Counted from the stretch's first letter, positions 24,300-37,452 are shown. The stretch is DNA of 64,000 bases from Sclerodactyla briareus (GCA_026419785.1 JAODTK010005860.1:1-64000), one strand, 5' to 3'. Translations and numbers: made by a program. The notes: generated by a model from the letters alone, not told the origin.

Positions 24300-25700
24300 T
24301 TCAAACATGCGTTGTCTATTGTTTTTCTTTCTTAAAATATTCCGTCACTTCTTTGCCATAGCAAAAAGAATTTATTGGTTAACCCTTGTCTGTATCTGTA
24401 TGTGTGTGTGCATGGTGTGATGCCCTGGCTTGCAAACATGATGAGTGGGAAAAGTCTTGTAACCATGGTAAAGTGGAGAGGAAAGAGATATTGCTCCTCT
24501 CTTGGTGGTGATGCCCATAGTGAGAGATAGTTCTTTTTGGTCTTGCCTGAATAAAATTCAGGAAGATACTTTGGTGTGTGTGAATTGTCAGGTAAAATGC
24601 TTATTAGGTTGTCTAATTTGTGCACAATTTTTCAATTTGTCCGATTCCTATAGGTCCAAAGCCCCATTCCAATGAGATTTCCTGTGGAGTTATCGGTCTT
24701 CAAAGTTCGCAGTGAACTTATGGAGAATCTTATTGCTACAATTATTTGTTTCATTGTTTCATTGTGTTATATAAACCCAACATTCCGGCAATGTTTCTGC
24801 TTGGTGTCTCCCACCAGAGTACCATCACAACACCTAACATTCACAGCAATCCTCTCTCATACTGATTATTTTCCAAGATGAAATTACGGTACATTCCAAA
24901 AGGAAGGAACAATGAATATTTGACGAGTGGTGTGAATATGAAATATTTATTATTGCATGATGGGATGCCTTTTTGGTCTTGCACAAAATTTTAAACCCCC
25001 CACATGCACAAGCTTCATGACCTCTCTGTTAACAGAACGTCTGGTTTGGACTGATGCATTCAGTTTTCTCCAGCTAAGAATCTATCTAGCTCTTTAGAAT
25101 TATCCTTCCAGTGGTCTTTTCTTTCAAATTCAAAAGTGGGCTGTTGGCTAGAAAGGAAAACAAAATCATAACATGTCAATATTTTGACAACGGCAGGCGA
25201 TTTCGTCTTCGCCGAAAAACTTGTTCAAAGAGAGACATATAGTGATCACTTTGTGGGTGTGTGGGTGGTTGTTGGTCTGCTGTCCATATGTGCGGTCACT
25301 GGGTTTAAAATTTGACTTTTTTCAATCTGCAGACTAAAAGATGATTGCATTGAATATTACAACAACTTTATTTGACAAAATACATACAACTATATAAAAG
25401 ACGAGTCCCAAATCAAACACCTGACCAGCAGAGCAAGAGGGCGAACGTCACTTGATTGAGGCACCTGTGGCACCTGGTAAGAAAGAGGATTGAACTATTG
25501 TACCGTCTATGGTCCTGACACCTATGTTCATCATATCTGCGATTGTTGCCATAATTGCATACCATATGCTGCCCCATGGTGGGCATCGAACCAAGCCAGA
25601 AGAAGAACCAAAATATGCAAAGATTTAGTTCTGCGATCCTCAGTACTATTACTGATAGGGTTTCCATTAGCCTGGGGGTCTTGTCTCTCATTGTTCGCAC
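24300..25700. other. No recognised gene
   Basis: AT-rich flank downstream of the H1-like gene. Open frames are short and show no domain or convincing splice signals. Confidence 0.4.
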
Positions 25701-25734
25701 CCAGAATGATACCGACATGCTCGATGGTGGAATT

Positions 25735-26720
25735 TTGTGGGAGCACCGGGGTTGGGTGGATACGGTTGGTTAGATTTTGGGCAGTTAAGTCATTAATTAA
25801 GTTGGTAATTAGCTTTTTATGGTAATATATTGTTCAAGCTCATTAGCCAAGATTTTTATGCAAGAAGAACCGAATGTGCTACAGCGATGTAGTTTGGCAT
25901 GTAGGACCTGGATTGAGATGACAGGTAGACTGAACTGATGCTGGATTGCACCATTTCACTCTATTTTCGTGCATAACAATACCATAACGAAATGTCCTGA
26001 ATGGAACATCCTCTCTCTTACTGACAGCCAACAGTATTCCAAGGGGCTTGCAGAGGGTCAAGAGCTAGTCAATCTGTAATCACCTATGTTTGTTTATTAA
26101 AGGCCTGGTACAAGTTTGGAAATGGTCTGTGACTGATGCTATAATATGTCAACTTCTATGTAAAAATATGCGCCAATAAATCGATATGGAAACCTCCACA
26201 TTTGTCTTGTTCCCTTAAAGATTATTTTGGGACATATTTGACTGCTTGCATGGGGATAGTGTGTGGGGGAGGGTGGTTGCTGCCTAGTGGGGGCGGGGGG
26301 GGGGGGGGGGGGCGGGCATGTCCCGGCTGCTTGGAAAAATAAAAGGCAAGAATAATGAAGGAAAATTTGATTTGAAAAAAGGCAACAAAGCCAGGTGCAA
26401 GGGGATTTGACCATTTCAGGTTGGATTTGGGTCAAAGAAGGACTTGATGAGCGATATACTCATTTCAAATTTGGGTATTTATGGAGAGAGGAGTGGGGGG
26501 GGGGGGGGGAGGGCATGAAGAAGAAAAAAGCAATTAAGGGACTTTTGTATTAAGAGTCAGTTATGGGTCAGTTATTTTAGAATTTGGGCTTGTGTGTTAT
26601 ATGTGAAAATATGTGATGTTCTTTTAACATGACGATGTATTTGTTAGAACTAATTGCTTGTGAATATAATAGAAACCAGCCGATCGCGAACCAGGCGAGA
26701 TACTTTTTGGCGATCGCCTT
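25735..26720 (+). repeat. R1 repeat copy inserted in a LINE
   Basis: The left part (GGGGTTGGGTGGATACGGTT, then TTAGATTTTGGGC) matches the R1 left end at 28305. The right edge has the R1 cap, with CGAACCAGGCGAGA at 26687-26700 and the palindrome GGCGATCGCC at 26709-26718. The middle carries G runs at about 26282-26312 and 26496-26510. The right boundary coincides with the point where the LINE RT at 26720-27650 stops matching its family. Confidence 0.55.
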
Positions 26721-27650
26721 GTATGATTCCACTAATGTGTTCATCCCACTTGAGATCATCTTGTACCAAGTATTTTTGTTGTGCTAACAGCTTTCAATGA
26801 AACACCATTAATTGAGAGATCCAGCAAATCGGGTTTGTCACGCCTATAACATATTTGAAGCTGTTTGCATTTTCCTGGGTTGAGGTGGAGGGTAGTTTCC
26901 TCGGCCCAATCAACGAGTGCATTGACATCATCTGCCAACAGAGCTCGGCTTTCAACATGCTTGGTCCCACCAAAGCTCATATCATTGACATACTTGGCAT
27001 AATTATGAGTGTGCAGATGTACCGGCATCGTGTTCGATGAGAGGAAAACCCACGGGCCGAATTTTGTGCCCTAAAGTAAGAAGTTTCCCAATTAGATAAT
27101 TAATTTATTGTGATAACTGACCCTCGGCCGACCGACGAGAAGATAAAAAGTCAACAATCCACGGAATAAGTTCAGTTCTTCATCCTAATGCCATGAGTTT
27201 GGTTGATCAAGGTAGTGTGATCGATGCAGTTGACCACCAAGTTGCCAAATCTGTCTGGTTTATCAAGCTGGTTCATAGAAGACATCGAGGAGCTCTATTA
27301 GACAATGATTGGTTGGAGACCCTGGCAGACTGCCGTACTGGTAGCGGATCGATGTTAGGTTTGAAGCCCTCGCAGATTTTGGCAAGTTGGGACGTAAGGG
27401 TCATTGGTCCAAAGACCATACTAATCTGAATATTCATTAAAAATTGGCCCAGAAGTTTGTGTAAGAGATATCTTCTCGATTGGTGATGCATTGGTGATGG
27501 CGTTCGGAGTATATAACAATTATGAAGTGTACACGAAATGCTAATTAGGTAGTCTGATTTGCAAAATTTCTGCGATTCTGTGAAAATTCCAGATTTTGGC
27601 TGAATTTGGCTTGTAAAATGATACTCGACCCAATCTGGATGGATTGAGCT
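26720..27650 (-). pseudogene. LINE reverse transcriptase fragment (CR1/L2/Jockey-like)
   Basis: On the minus strand the fingers block LTSQLAKICEGF lies near 27405-27370, then DHTTLIN near 27235 and IPWIVDFLSSR at 27170-27138. The catalytic block KYVNDMSFGG lies at 27000-26971, and LHLNPGKCKQLQI then NGVSLKAVSTTKILG follow at 26895-26765. This is the usual order for a non-LTR RT. The active site reads Y-V-N-D instead of Y-V/A-D-D, so a catalytic Asp is lost by mutation or by a base error. Frameshifts occur between blocks. The match ends at DLKWDEHISGI, where the R1 repeat begins. Confidence 0.75.
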
Positions 27651-28250
27651 CATATTGGTATGTGTGTCCCATGATGAGGACTTGGGTCGGGTCAGAGGTC
27701 ACCAGTGGTCAAAAAATCTTGTAAACATTATAAGTCCAGAATAGTTGGTTTGATCAAGTTGAAATTTAATTTCTTGAGAAGGACAGGAACCTGATTGTTC
27801 TTGGTGAAAATCAGAGGTCATTTCTGGTCGAAAAATTATATTGTGACAAATCAATGTTTTGGTCAAACTTAGCTTGTAAACACCAAAACTCGACCCCATC
27901 TGGAGATGAATGGAGCCTATATTTTGTATTTGTGCTCAACATGATAGGTTATGAATTCCATTTTTGGGGGGTCAGGAAAGAGGATTCTTTTAAACTTAGA
28001 AAAAAATTATGCTTGGTCTGATCCAGTTGGAACTAGGTGTGACTAATTTGACCAATTTTCACTTGTAAACATGATAACTTGACCCCACCTAGATGGATGA
28101 AGCTTCCTGGAGACTACATGAGCACCATAATTGTGGGAGTCAACAAAAGGTAAATACGATAATTCAGAATGTTTGGTTTGTTTAGGTTGAAATTTCAGTG
28201 TGTAGCTTTCTTATTGAAAGTACAGGAACCCTATTGCTTGATCGTTAGCT
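27650..28250 (-). repeat. Diverged copies of the 305-bp satellite, reversed
   Basis: The reverse complement reads like the units at 57.3-59.6 kb: AACAATCAGGTTCCTGT, then CATCTCCAGATGGGGTCGAG and GTTTACAAGC. About two units are present. Confidence 0.65.
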
Positions 28251-28296
28251 GGATTTCTCCGTAACGGTAAGACCAATTTGATGAAATTTTGTGTGT

Positions 28297-29190
28297 CCTA
28301 TTGGGGTTGGGTGAACACGATCTGATTAGATTTTGGCGCAAAACGCACTAATAACTAGGGTAATTATGGTAATTTAATGTTTGTACTCGGTAGCAAGATT
28401 ATACGGATGAAACCGTAAGGTGCTATGGTGACTTGGTTTGACACATAAGTGCAGGATATAAGTGGAATGAACTGATTAGATTTTCAATTTTCAGCTTGAA
28501 ATATTCTGATTACGTTGTCCCTAATTTTTATCATGGAGTTCAGGGTCCACTGGAGGTCATTCAACGTGTCCAACCTTTGCCCTAATTTTAAATTTTTGGC
28601 CGATTTCATGAAACTTTGTAGGGATGGCTTACCTCACTCTCCACATTTTTAGCTTGGACTGGAGTCATTACTACTGTGTCTATTTTGCATAGTTTTCTTC
28701 CGAGGTTCAATTTGTCATGAACATGATATGGGTATGGTCTAACTTTCGTCCCCCAAAATTTCCACATTGACTCAAGTTTTACTGGGAGTTTTTCAGTGTG
28801 TATAATTTGCTTCATACAAATGTTTCAAATTTGTTGATTCCCATGAAATGTATCTAGGGGTGTCGACTTTATGGTCCCCCTGAGATAAGTTAAATGAGAA
28901 AAGAGTCAATGGAAGGTTGAATATTGTGTCTAAGTTTGATCATTTTATAGGCAAATTGCCGGTCATATTTCCTCGAAATTTTCGAAAAACGTTTACCCCT
29001 CTAGTAGACATGGTCAAATCCTTCTTATGATTTGATATTGGTAACTGTTTATTGTAAAGCTGTTTCTAAAATTAAACGCCATACAAAAATTTGAAAGCAA
29101 CAACCTGGAATGCCGAAAATTGTTGCATAGGACTAATAGAGAAACCCACTGATCGCGCAACCATGCTAGACACGGGCGCCGCCTTGAATT
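28297..29190 (+). repeat. R1 repeat (in copy A)
   Basis: R1 is about 890 bp. Its left end is CTATTGGGGTTGGGTGAACA. Its body is made of diverged sub-repeats around TTTCATGAAACTTTGTAGGG and GGAGGTCATTCAACGTGTC. The right end is a GC-rich cap, here degraded (GATCGCGCAACCATGCTAGA at 29152-29171). Confidence 0.75.
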
Positions 29191-29531
29191 TTCTTCGAAA
29201 GGTTCATGAAACTCAAACAAACCTTCAGATTCCTGCCATCCCACACAATTATGCATATAGTCGAAAGCGCTTATTTTTTCAGGCTGAGAATTTTGTTAAA
29301 CAGCCTAAACATAAATTTAATAAAATTCCCTAATAACCCCCCACATAATTACTGTGTGCGATGCCAACATTGCCATCAGTACACACATCCTGATGCTACA
29401 TTCTACATCAAAGCCGCTCCAAATTTCAAATTGACATGAGGAATCATATGTATTCATCGTGGGGAACCCATATATCGTGTTGACAAGCTTAAACTTAGCC
29501 AAGATCTCTATATATACATATATTTTTTTTA

Positions 29532-29600
29532 GCTCAAATTAGCTATGCTGGTTGAGCTAATTGTGATCCACCATCCATTCTATCTATCTATCTACTACTT
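29532..29600 (+). repeat. Conserved hairpin plus TATC microsatellite
   Basis: AGCTCAA and TTGAGCT form a 7-bp arm pair around ATTAGCTATGCTGG, followed by TGTGATCCACC and a CTAT microsatellite. Related modules lie at 33501-33585, 42590-42665 and, reversed, 51030-51095. Confidence 0.6.
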
Positions 29601-30466
29601 CCTGTGTGTCGACAATTGAATCCCACTATTGTCTTTTTGGCCGCCAATTGTCAATCTTGATGAGTTTGACCAAACTTGGACATAATGATTTTGACCCTAG
29701 GACAATTTCGACCTGTCAGGTCAAAGTCATTAAAGCATCAATATTGGCAATTCTGTTCAAAATTACAAAATGTTTCCTCCTACAAGACGCATTAACATTG
29801 TCTTGAAACTCGGGTCATAATGTTTCTGGGTAGTGTTCTGTTTCAGGATTGTAGCCAGTTTTTTGATGGAACATCATATCCTGCCATTAGAGTTAAAACA
29901 GTAACATCTGTGAAAAGAAGTATTGATAATATGCCCCTCAAGGATGTGGACCGAACTTGGAACAATGTTCATTGCCCCTGTCACAACTTTGACCTTGTGA
30001 CTGAAGGTAATTCAAAGGGCATTAAGAGGAATAAAGGACTAATTTGTTGAAAAACCTACCAACACGCAATTTTCCTCCTATGAAGAGATTGGATTGTTCC
30101 CTAATTACATTCTAATGTTTTCTCGAAAAGTGACTCTCCATGCATGTTCACCAAATGTACATGTCCCTGTTCTCGAAGGTAGTTTAAGATTCATTTTATG
30201 GAAAAGTTTACTTATTTCCAGATGCCTCTTCATTTTTCTCCCATATGCCTCCGAGATTTGACCCTCGCGTCTCGTTGTTAGGGGTCTGTCGCTCTTGTCG
30301 ACCCATAACCTCGACCGGAAATGCTAGTTCCGTGGACGGACTGAGCGATTCGCGTAGGCACCACAGAAGGGCTAAGAAAGGGCTATTCCATTATTAATAT
30401 GCCTTGCCCCATATAAGGCAGTGAGATATGGTACTTGATCCATGAAGAAATTTAGAGATGAAAACT

Positions 30467-30480
30467 TCGATCGCGATCGA
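30467..30480. repeat. 14-bp perfect palindrome, conserved in copy B
   Basis: TCGATCGCGATCGA, kept unchanged at 34456-34469 although the flanks have diverged. Confidence 0.9.
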
Positions 30481-32289
30481 TAGACACATGAATCACTTTT
30501 TGGAGCATCTTCGCTTCGAAGCTTGAAGCACAGGGGCTGGTAGCGTTGACCGCTATAACCCATAATGTAGCGCCTAGGCCTATTAGCTAGTATAGCATTA
30601 ATACTAATCTTCGATCGAAGTACTAATAGGTCCAACCCGACGAGTCCGGAGGCCCCCCATGGTTTGGAGGGGTAGTATCGGAACTGTTCGATATTTTTGC
30701 CACAATCTTGCATACTCATATAATTGTGTGTCATAAATTGTTACACTGCAGGACTGATAGCACACTATTTTTTGTTTACAATGGACATGAGTCATGATCC
30801 TGCAGAACTGGTGCATGTACACATTTTATGTTACATGTGATTTGGGGACCAAATTCACTGCAAAATAACGTAAAATCCGCATCGTGAAAACATTTCGAAA
30901 TCATCAGATAATGAAACAGGCATGTAGATGGTTGATACACACATTTCACAACAGATGAATCATGTTGTTTGCAGGTGTCTTCGGATATCACTTTCTTTCT
31001 GATTCTTGCTAAGGTGGTCCCTGTACAAAATCATAGCAAGTTAGGCCTAAGCAGCTTAGGCCTACTGCTGGCTACCTTTTGGGAATTAATAGAGCCATTT
31101 TGGAAATACCATTTTTTGTTGTCTCATTCATTTCCCCACAACAAATACAATTTTGGCCTGGAAAGAACATTCCACTAGGCACAGAAAAATGTTGCCGTTG
31201 AAGGTTTGCCCTTTCGGCGACATTCACGTAGCTATGGGATGGAAGCATGAAGTATGCATGGGGTAGCATTATCGCCGTGGACATGTACCCACTGTTTACA
31301 GTGTGTAAATTGTGTAGCGTACTTTTGGCAATGCACTCCATTGGAGAATCCGGGAGAAACTTGGCCAAGAGGGAGGCTTTTTGAGATTGGTATTGGGGGT
31401 GGGTCAGGGATTATGAGTTGGGTTACGGTAGTTTAGATTTTTTTGTAAACAACAAGATTTGTGATGACATCTGCATGGAGATCTGGACTACTCCAGGCCC
31501 AATCCCTGACAACTGTAACACTAATCTAATCCATCCAAGTACCGTTGGTTATACATTACAATATGCACATCCGCCGTTTTTATTTGCCTGAACTGACGAA
31601 CTTTCTTTCTTTTTACAGATTTCTCTGAAACGTTAGACGCAATTTGACGAAATTTTTTATGTGTATCAAGGTTGGGTGAAACCTATCTGACATTCTTGGG
31701 CGCAAATCAAACTCGCTATAACGGAGATGATTGGCCTTTTTATAATATTCATTGTTAAGCTCTTACAAAATTAAGATGAACCGTAACTGCTGTGGTGACT
31801 GGGTTTGTGGCACATAGGGTCGAATATTTCGCTGACTGATCAGATCACAGCGTAAAATATGCTAATTAGTTTTCTATTTGCATAATTTATGTTTAAAATA
31901 TCAAGGTTTGTAAGATTTTTCCTGAAACTTGACCATGAATATGGTCTAAATCTCCCGACAATTACTTTACAGATTCAGGGTCAATGGAGTCCATTCAATG
32001 TGCATTTGGCGTATTTATGCAAAATCATGAAGTTGGTTTGGAATTTTAACTGAAACCTGGTGGTTATGGTTTACCTTCAGTTCCAACTTTTTCATCATGG
32101 ATTCCAGGTCACTGGGAGACCATTCACATCTGTCTAATTGTAATAATTCAGATGCGTACAATGCTAAAGTTTGCCCGATCGCTGAAACTTCGTCCTGGGT
32201 AAGACTTATCCTTACCTTCGCAACATTCTTAAATGAACCTGGAAGTTTATTCAGTTAGTCTATTTTGCATAGTTCATTCCAATTTCAAA

Positions 32290-33170
32290 GTTTGTTCCTA
32301 TTGGGGTTGGGTTGAACACGGATCTGATTAGATTTTGGGCGCAAACGCACTAATTAAATAGGTAATTTAGTAATTTTCATTGTTTGGAAGACTCGTTAGC
32401 CAAGATTACGGATAACCGTAGGTGCTATGGTGACATGTTTAACTTCACATAAGGTGCAGATATAAAGTGTGATGAACTGATTAGATAGATTTTCAGCGTG
32501 AAATATTCTGATGAAGTTTCTAATTTTTTTATCATGGATTCAAGGTCCCTGGAGGTCATTCAACGTGTCTAATTGCATAATTTTAAAGTTTGCCGGAATT
32601 TCATGAAACTTTGTAGGGATGGCTTACCTTCACTCTCCACATTTTTAGCTTGGACTGGAGTCATTTAACTTGTGTCTATTTTGGCATAGTTTTATTCGAG
32701 GTTTCAATTTCATGAAGCATGATATGGTATGGGCCTACCTTTCGTCCCCCAAATTTCCACATTGACCAAGTTTACAACTGGGAGTTATTCAGTGTGTAAA
32801 TTTTGCTTCATACAATGTGTCAAATTTGTTGGATTCCCATGAAATGTATCAAGGGGTCGACTATTGGGTCCTGATATAATTGAAATGAGACAATGAGTCA
32901 TGGAAGTTGAATCTTGTTGTCCGAATTTGTATCATTTTTAAGGGCATTTTTTCAGTCATATTCCTCGAAATTTTCGAAAACTCCTCTAGTAGACAGGTCT
33001 AATCGTTTTCTTATGAATTGAATTGGTACCTGTTATTGTAAGCGTTTCATAAACGCTAACTACAACCATTTGAAATCAACACCTGGAATGCCTGAAATGT
33101 TTGCATAGTGACAAAGAAGAAACCACGATCGCGCACCAGGCGAGACACCGGGCGATCGCCGTGTTTGATT
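32290..33170 (+). repeat. R1 repeat (in copy B), intact cap
   Basis: Same structure as 28297-29190, with a better cap: GATCGCGCACCAGGCGAGAC at 33127-33146 and the perfect palindrome GGCGATCGCC at 33151-33160. Confidence 0.8.
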
Positions 33171-36100
33171 CTTCGAGACCAAACGTTCAGTGAACACCAC
33201 AACAAACCTTGAGACTTCGCATGAATTATGCATATTAGTCGAATAGCTATTATTTTTCAGGCTGAGAATTTGTTAAACAGCCTAACCAATAAATTTAATA
33301 AAATTCCCTAATTACCCCACATAATTACTGTGTGCGATGCCAACAGTGCCATCAGTAACACACATCCTGATGCTACATGCCATCAAAGCCGCTCCAAATT
33401 TCACATTGACATGATGATTCCTTATGTACTCATGTGGGGAACCCATATATCGTGGTTGACAAGCTAACCTTAGCCAAATATCTATATATACTATTTTTTT
33501 TAGCTCAAACCAGCTATGCGGGTTGCGCGATTGTGATCCATCCACCAGTCATTCTTATCTTCTATCTACTACTACTTCCTGTGTGGTCCCACAATTGAAT
33601 CCCACTATTGTCTTTTTGGCCGCCATTTAATCAAGCTTTGATTGATTTGACCACACTGACATAATGTGTGTGACCTTCTAGGACAATTTCTGACCTTGTC
33701 AAGGTCAAAGTCACTAAAGCAATCCCTATTGGCAAGTTTGTTCAAAATTACAAAATGTTCTTCTCCTACAAGAAGCATTACATTGTTCTTGAAAACTCGG
33801 CATAATGTTTCTTGGGTGTGTCTTTTCATATTGTACACAGGTTTTGATGGACCGTCATATAATGCCATTAGAGTTAAAACAGTACATCTGGTGAAAAGAA
33901 GTATTATAGCCCCCTAAACACGGATGTGGACCGAACTTGGGACCAATGTTCAATTGACCCCTGGACAACTTTGACCTGTGAAGGTCAATTCCAAAGGTCA
34001 TTAAAGAGGAATAAGGGACTAATTTTTTGAATCTACAAAAACCTTTTTCATGAAGAGAGTTGATTGTTTCCCCTATTACAATTCTATGTTTTCTCGAAAG
34101 TGGACTCTCCATGGCATGTTCACGAAATTTACATGTCATGTTCTCTGAGGTTAGTTTTTAGGGTCATTTTATTGAAAAGTGACTTCTTTCCAATGATCCT
34201 CTTCATTCTTTCTCCATAGCACTCGGAGATAGACCTCGCGAATCTAGTTGTTACTGTAGCTCCTGTGACATAACCCGACCGGAAAATGCAGGTCTCATGG
34301 ACGGAAGACCGAGCGATTCGCGTGGCACCCGAGAAGGGCTAAGAAGGGCTAATTCCATTAGTAATATGCGTTTCCCATAGTAAGCAGTCAGATGTGGGAC
34401 TTGATCCATGAAAGATAGATTTTAGAGATGAAAAAACAAAAAAAAAAAAAAAAACTCGATCGCGATCGATAAGACACTTGAAATCAAGGTTTTTGTGGAG
34501 CATACTTTCGCTGCGAAGGCTTGAGCACAGTGTCTCGTAGCGTTGACGCTATACCCATGATGTAGCGCCTAGGCCTATTACAGCTAGTACAGCATTAATA
34601 CTTGTCTATCGATCGAAGTCACTAGTAGGTCAACACTACTAGTCGGAGCCACCATGGTTTTGGAGAGGGTGAGTATCGAACTGTTCGATGATTTTTGCCA
34701 GCCAATCTTTGCAACTCATATAATTGCTGGTGTGTTTCAGAAATCGTTACACTGCGGACATGAGAGAAAACACTATTTTTTGTTGACAATGGACATGAGT
34801 CATGATCCGGCAGAACTGGTGCATGACACATTCTATTTTACCATGTGAATTTGGACCACATTCACTGCAAATAACGTTTTGTTTAAAATCTGCAATCTGA
34901 AAACATTTGCAAATCATCATATAATGAAAGGCATTAGATTGGGTTGAACAACACATTCCAAACGATTTAATCCATGTTGTTTGGCAAGTGTCTTCGGAAT
35001 GTCCTTTTCTGATCTGGCTAAGTGTGGTCCCTGTACAAATCATAGCAATGAGGCTAAGCACTTAGCCTACTGCTGGCTACTTTGTGGAATTAATAGAGCC
35101 ATTGGAAATTACCATTTTTTTGTTTGTCTCATTCATTCACCACAAATTACATTTTGCCTGGAAAGAACTTCACGATGGCACAGAAAAATGTTGCCGTTGA
35201 AGGATTTGCCCTTTCGGCGCAGTCACGTATCTATGGATGGAGCAGGATGGTATGGCTGGGTAGCTTATCCCCCGTGGCTGTACCACTGTTTACATGTATA
35301 AATTGTGGTAGCGTACTTTGCAATTCACGTCCATTGGAGAATCAGGGAGACAAACTTGGGCCAAGAGGAGGCTGTTGAGATTGGTATTGGGGGTGGGGTC
35401 AGGATTATGAGTGGGGTTACGTCGGTTTAGATGTTGTAACAACAAGATTTGTTGTGATGACATTGCAATTGGAATCTGACATCTCCTAGGCCCAATCCCT
35501 GACGAATGTAACACTAATCTACTACATCCAATAACACGTGGGTATACATTACAATATACAAATCATGTCATGCCGTTTTTTTATTTCGCCTGCACGACGA
35601 ACTTTCTTTTTAGCAGGATTTCTCTAACCGTAGACCATTTTGACGACCATTTTGTATGGTATATCAAGGTTGTGGGTGAACACATCTGCTAGTTCTGGGC
35701 GCAAACTCGCTATAAAGGAGAGTGATTGGCCTATTTTATAAATATTCATTGTTTTAAGTCGTTAGCAAAATTACAGATGAACCGTACTTGCTATGGTGAA
35801 CTTGTTTGCATCATAGGGTCCGATATGATTTCGATGAACTGATCAGATTCCACAGCGTAAAATATTCTAATTAAGTTGTCTAATTGTCATAATTTCTGTG
35901 AAATATCAAGAATTTGTAAGATTTTCCCGGAACTTGACAGTGAATATGGTCTAAATCCAGCCCGACAGTACTTAACAGATTCCAGGGTCAATGGAGTCAT
36001 TCATGTTCAATTTGCGTATTTAGCAAAATCAGAAGTTTGGGTTGGATTTTAATGAAACCTTGTGGGTATGGATTACCTCATTCCAAATTTTTCAATCATG

Positions 36101-36290
36101 GATTCAGGGTCACTGGAAGTACATTCAACAACTGTCTATTTTGCATAATCAAATGCGTTAATGCAAAGTTTGCCCGTTCGCCCTGAAACTTTGTAGGTGT
36201 GACTTATCCTTACCTTCAACATTCTAAATGAACTGGAAGTTATTCAGTAGTCTATTTTGCATATTTTTCATTCCAAATTTCAAAAGTTTG
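32297..36290 (+). repeat. ~4.0-kb tandem duplication, copy B
   Basis: This is the second unit. The junction at about 32297 joins R1-internal sequence (CCAATTTCAAAGTTTGTT) to the R1 left end (CCTATTGGGGTTGGG). At the end of copy B (about 36285) the same upstream words continue instead into AATTTTATGAAGCTTGATG. A and B differ mostly by single-base insertions and deletions. Confidence 0.9.
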
Positions 36291-36770
36291 TTAATTTTAT
36301 GAAGCTTGATGCCGTAGTCCTACCTTTAGTCCCAATTTTTTTTTTTACATTGACTTAGTCACTGGGGGTTATTCATATGTGTGTATAATTTGCTTGCATT
36401 CATGTAAATGTTTCAAGTTGGTTAGATCCCCATGAAATGTGGAGAGTGTGGTCCCCCTTGGTCCTGAGATATATATTTGAAATGAGAAAATGGGTCATGA
36501 AAGTTGAATCATTGTGGTCTAATTTTGCATAATCAGACATTTCAGTCATATTTCCCACACAAACCTATAACTCCGTCATATACATGGTCATCCAGTTCCT
36601 ATGAATTTGAATTGTTCCCTGGTTTATTTAAGCTGCCCTGTTAAATGCTATACAAAAACCTGGGAGCAAAGAACATGGAGTGCCTTGTAATTGTGTGTAT
36701 TAGACTAAGCGAAAAACCATTCGATCTGCAACCATGCAGGGCACTGAGGTGATCACCTTTCATACCTCTT
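35640..36770 (+). repeat. R1 repeat following copy B
   Basis: R1 body words continue past the duplication end and finish at a degraded cap (GATCTGCAACCATGCAGGGC) near 36721-36740. Confidence 0.65.
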
Positions 36771-37060
36771 GTAAACATCTTTTCTGAATGATTGAAAGTT
36801 TTCAAAATAATACAGAAGTCTAAAATTTTCAAATAGCTGGAGGGAACGATCAATATGGTCATTTAAAATTTTTACTGAGCCTAAGTAAGCCTCTGGCCTT
36901 GGGCTAAATTGGGCTAAATGAGAAACGGTAAAAGTACCTACAGTTAGTCAGTACAGTTTAAATCCTCAATGAACTGAACTGTGTGTTCAGTGGGTTACAC
37001 ACACGTCCACATAACAGACATTGTTGTTTACATTGGGAGTATTCAGTCCTCTGTTGAGGA

Positions 37061-37314
37061 CTATAAATAGCCTCCGGCCAAGGGCATATGGCCCAAACTT
37101 TCTTTGAGTTTTTATGCCAAGAGTTCAACCTACCGCTTCCACAAGTTTTAACCCCAACAACATTTCAGTCAAGTACCATCAGCTACCTGTATCCATGGAC
37201 GTTCGGCCAACCACGGCTGGATGTTTTGGGCCGCCTGCCTTAAATATGAAACCAACATACTCCCTCCTTATTATTCCATTCCATGATACTGCAATACTGT
37301 GTAACCTGTTCTAA
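37061..37314 (+). CDS. Small ORF behind a TATA box, unknown
   Basis: A consensus TATA box, CTATAAATAG, lies at 37061-37070. About 45 bases downstream an ATG at 37114 opens 66 codons (start MPRVQPTASTSFNPNN) ending at TAA 37312-37314. The spacing would give a 5' UTR of about 20 bases. The peptide is Pro/Thr/Ser-rich at first with a hydrophobic C-terminal stretch (YSLLIIPFHDTAILCNLF). No family is recognised. It could be a first exon or a chance ORF; the TATA spacing is the only support. Confidence 0.25.
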
Positions 37315-37431
37315 CCATAGAACGCTGAACGCTCGGAGATCTTGATCAACGCCATCTTATAAGAAGGCCAAGCAGTGCAGTGTATTTTTGAGCCCAAGAA
37401 ATTGTCACAGGCTTTTCAAAGACTGTTTATT

Positions 37432-37452
37432 AATTTTTTTTTTTTTTTTGTT

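Larger units (their letters stand above)
28297..32297 (+). repeat. ~4.0-kb tandem duplication, copy A
   Basis: Copy A begins at CCTATTGGGGTTGGGTGAAC and matches copy B with a nearly constant offset of 3.96-4.01 kb. Anchors are the 14-bp palindrome (30467/34456), GACATGAGTCATGATCC (about 30783/34793), GTGTCTTCGGA (about 30975/34988) and GACGAACTTTCTTT (about 31593/35596). The unit contains an R1 copy (28297-29190), a hairpin plus TATC microsatellite, a TGACCT-rich block (29640-30050), a unique part (30050-31600) and a second, partial R1. Open frames in A (for example 30734-30372 on the minus strand) are not conserved in B, which argues against coding. Confidence 0.9.

Noticed and set aside
30372..30734. 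120-codon minus-strand ORF in tandem copy A
   Set aside because: It is not preserved in copy B, so coding is unlikely.
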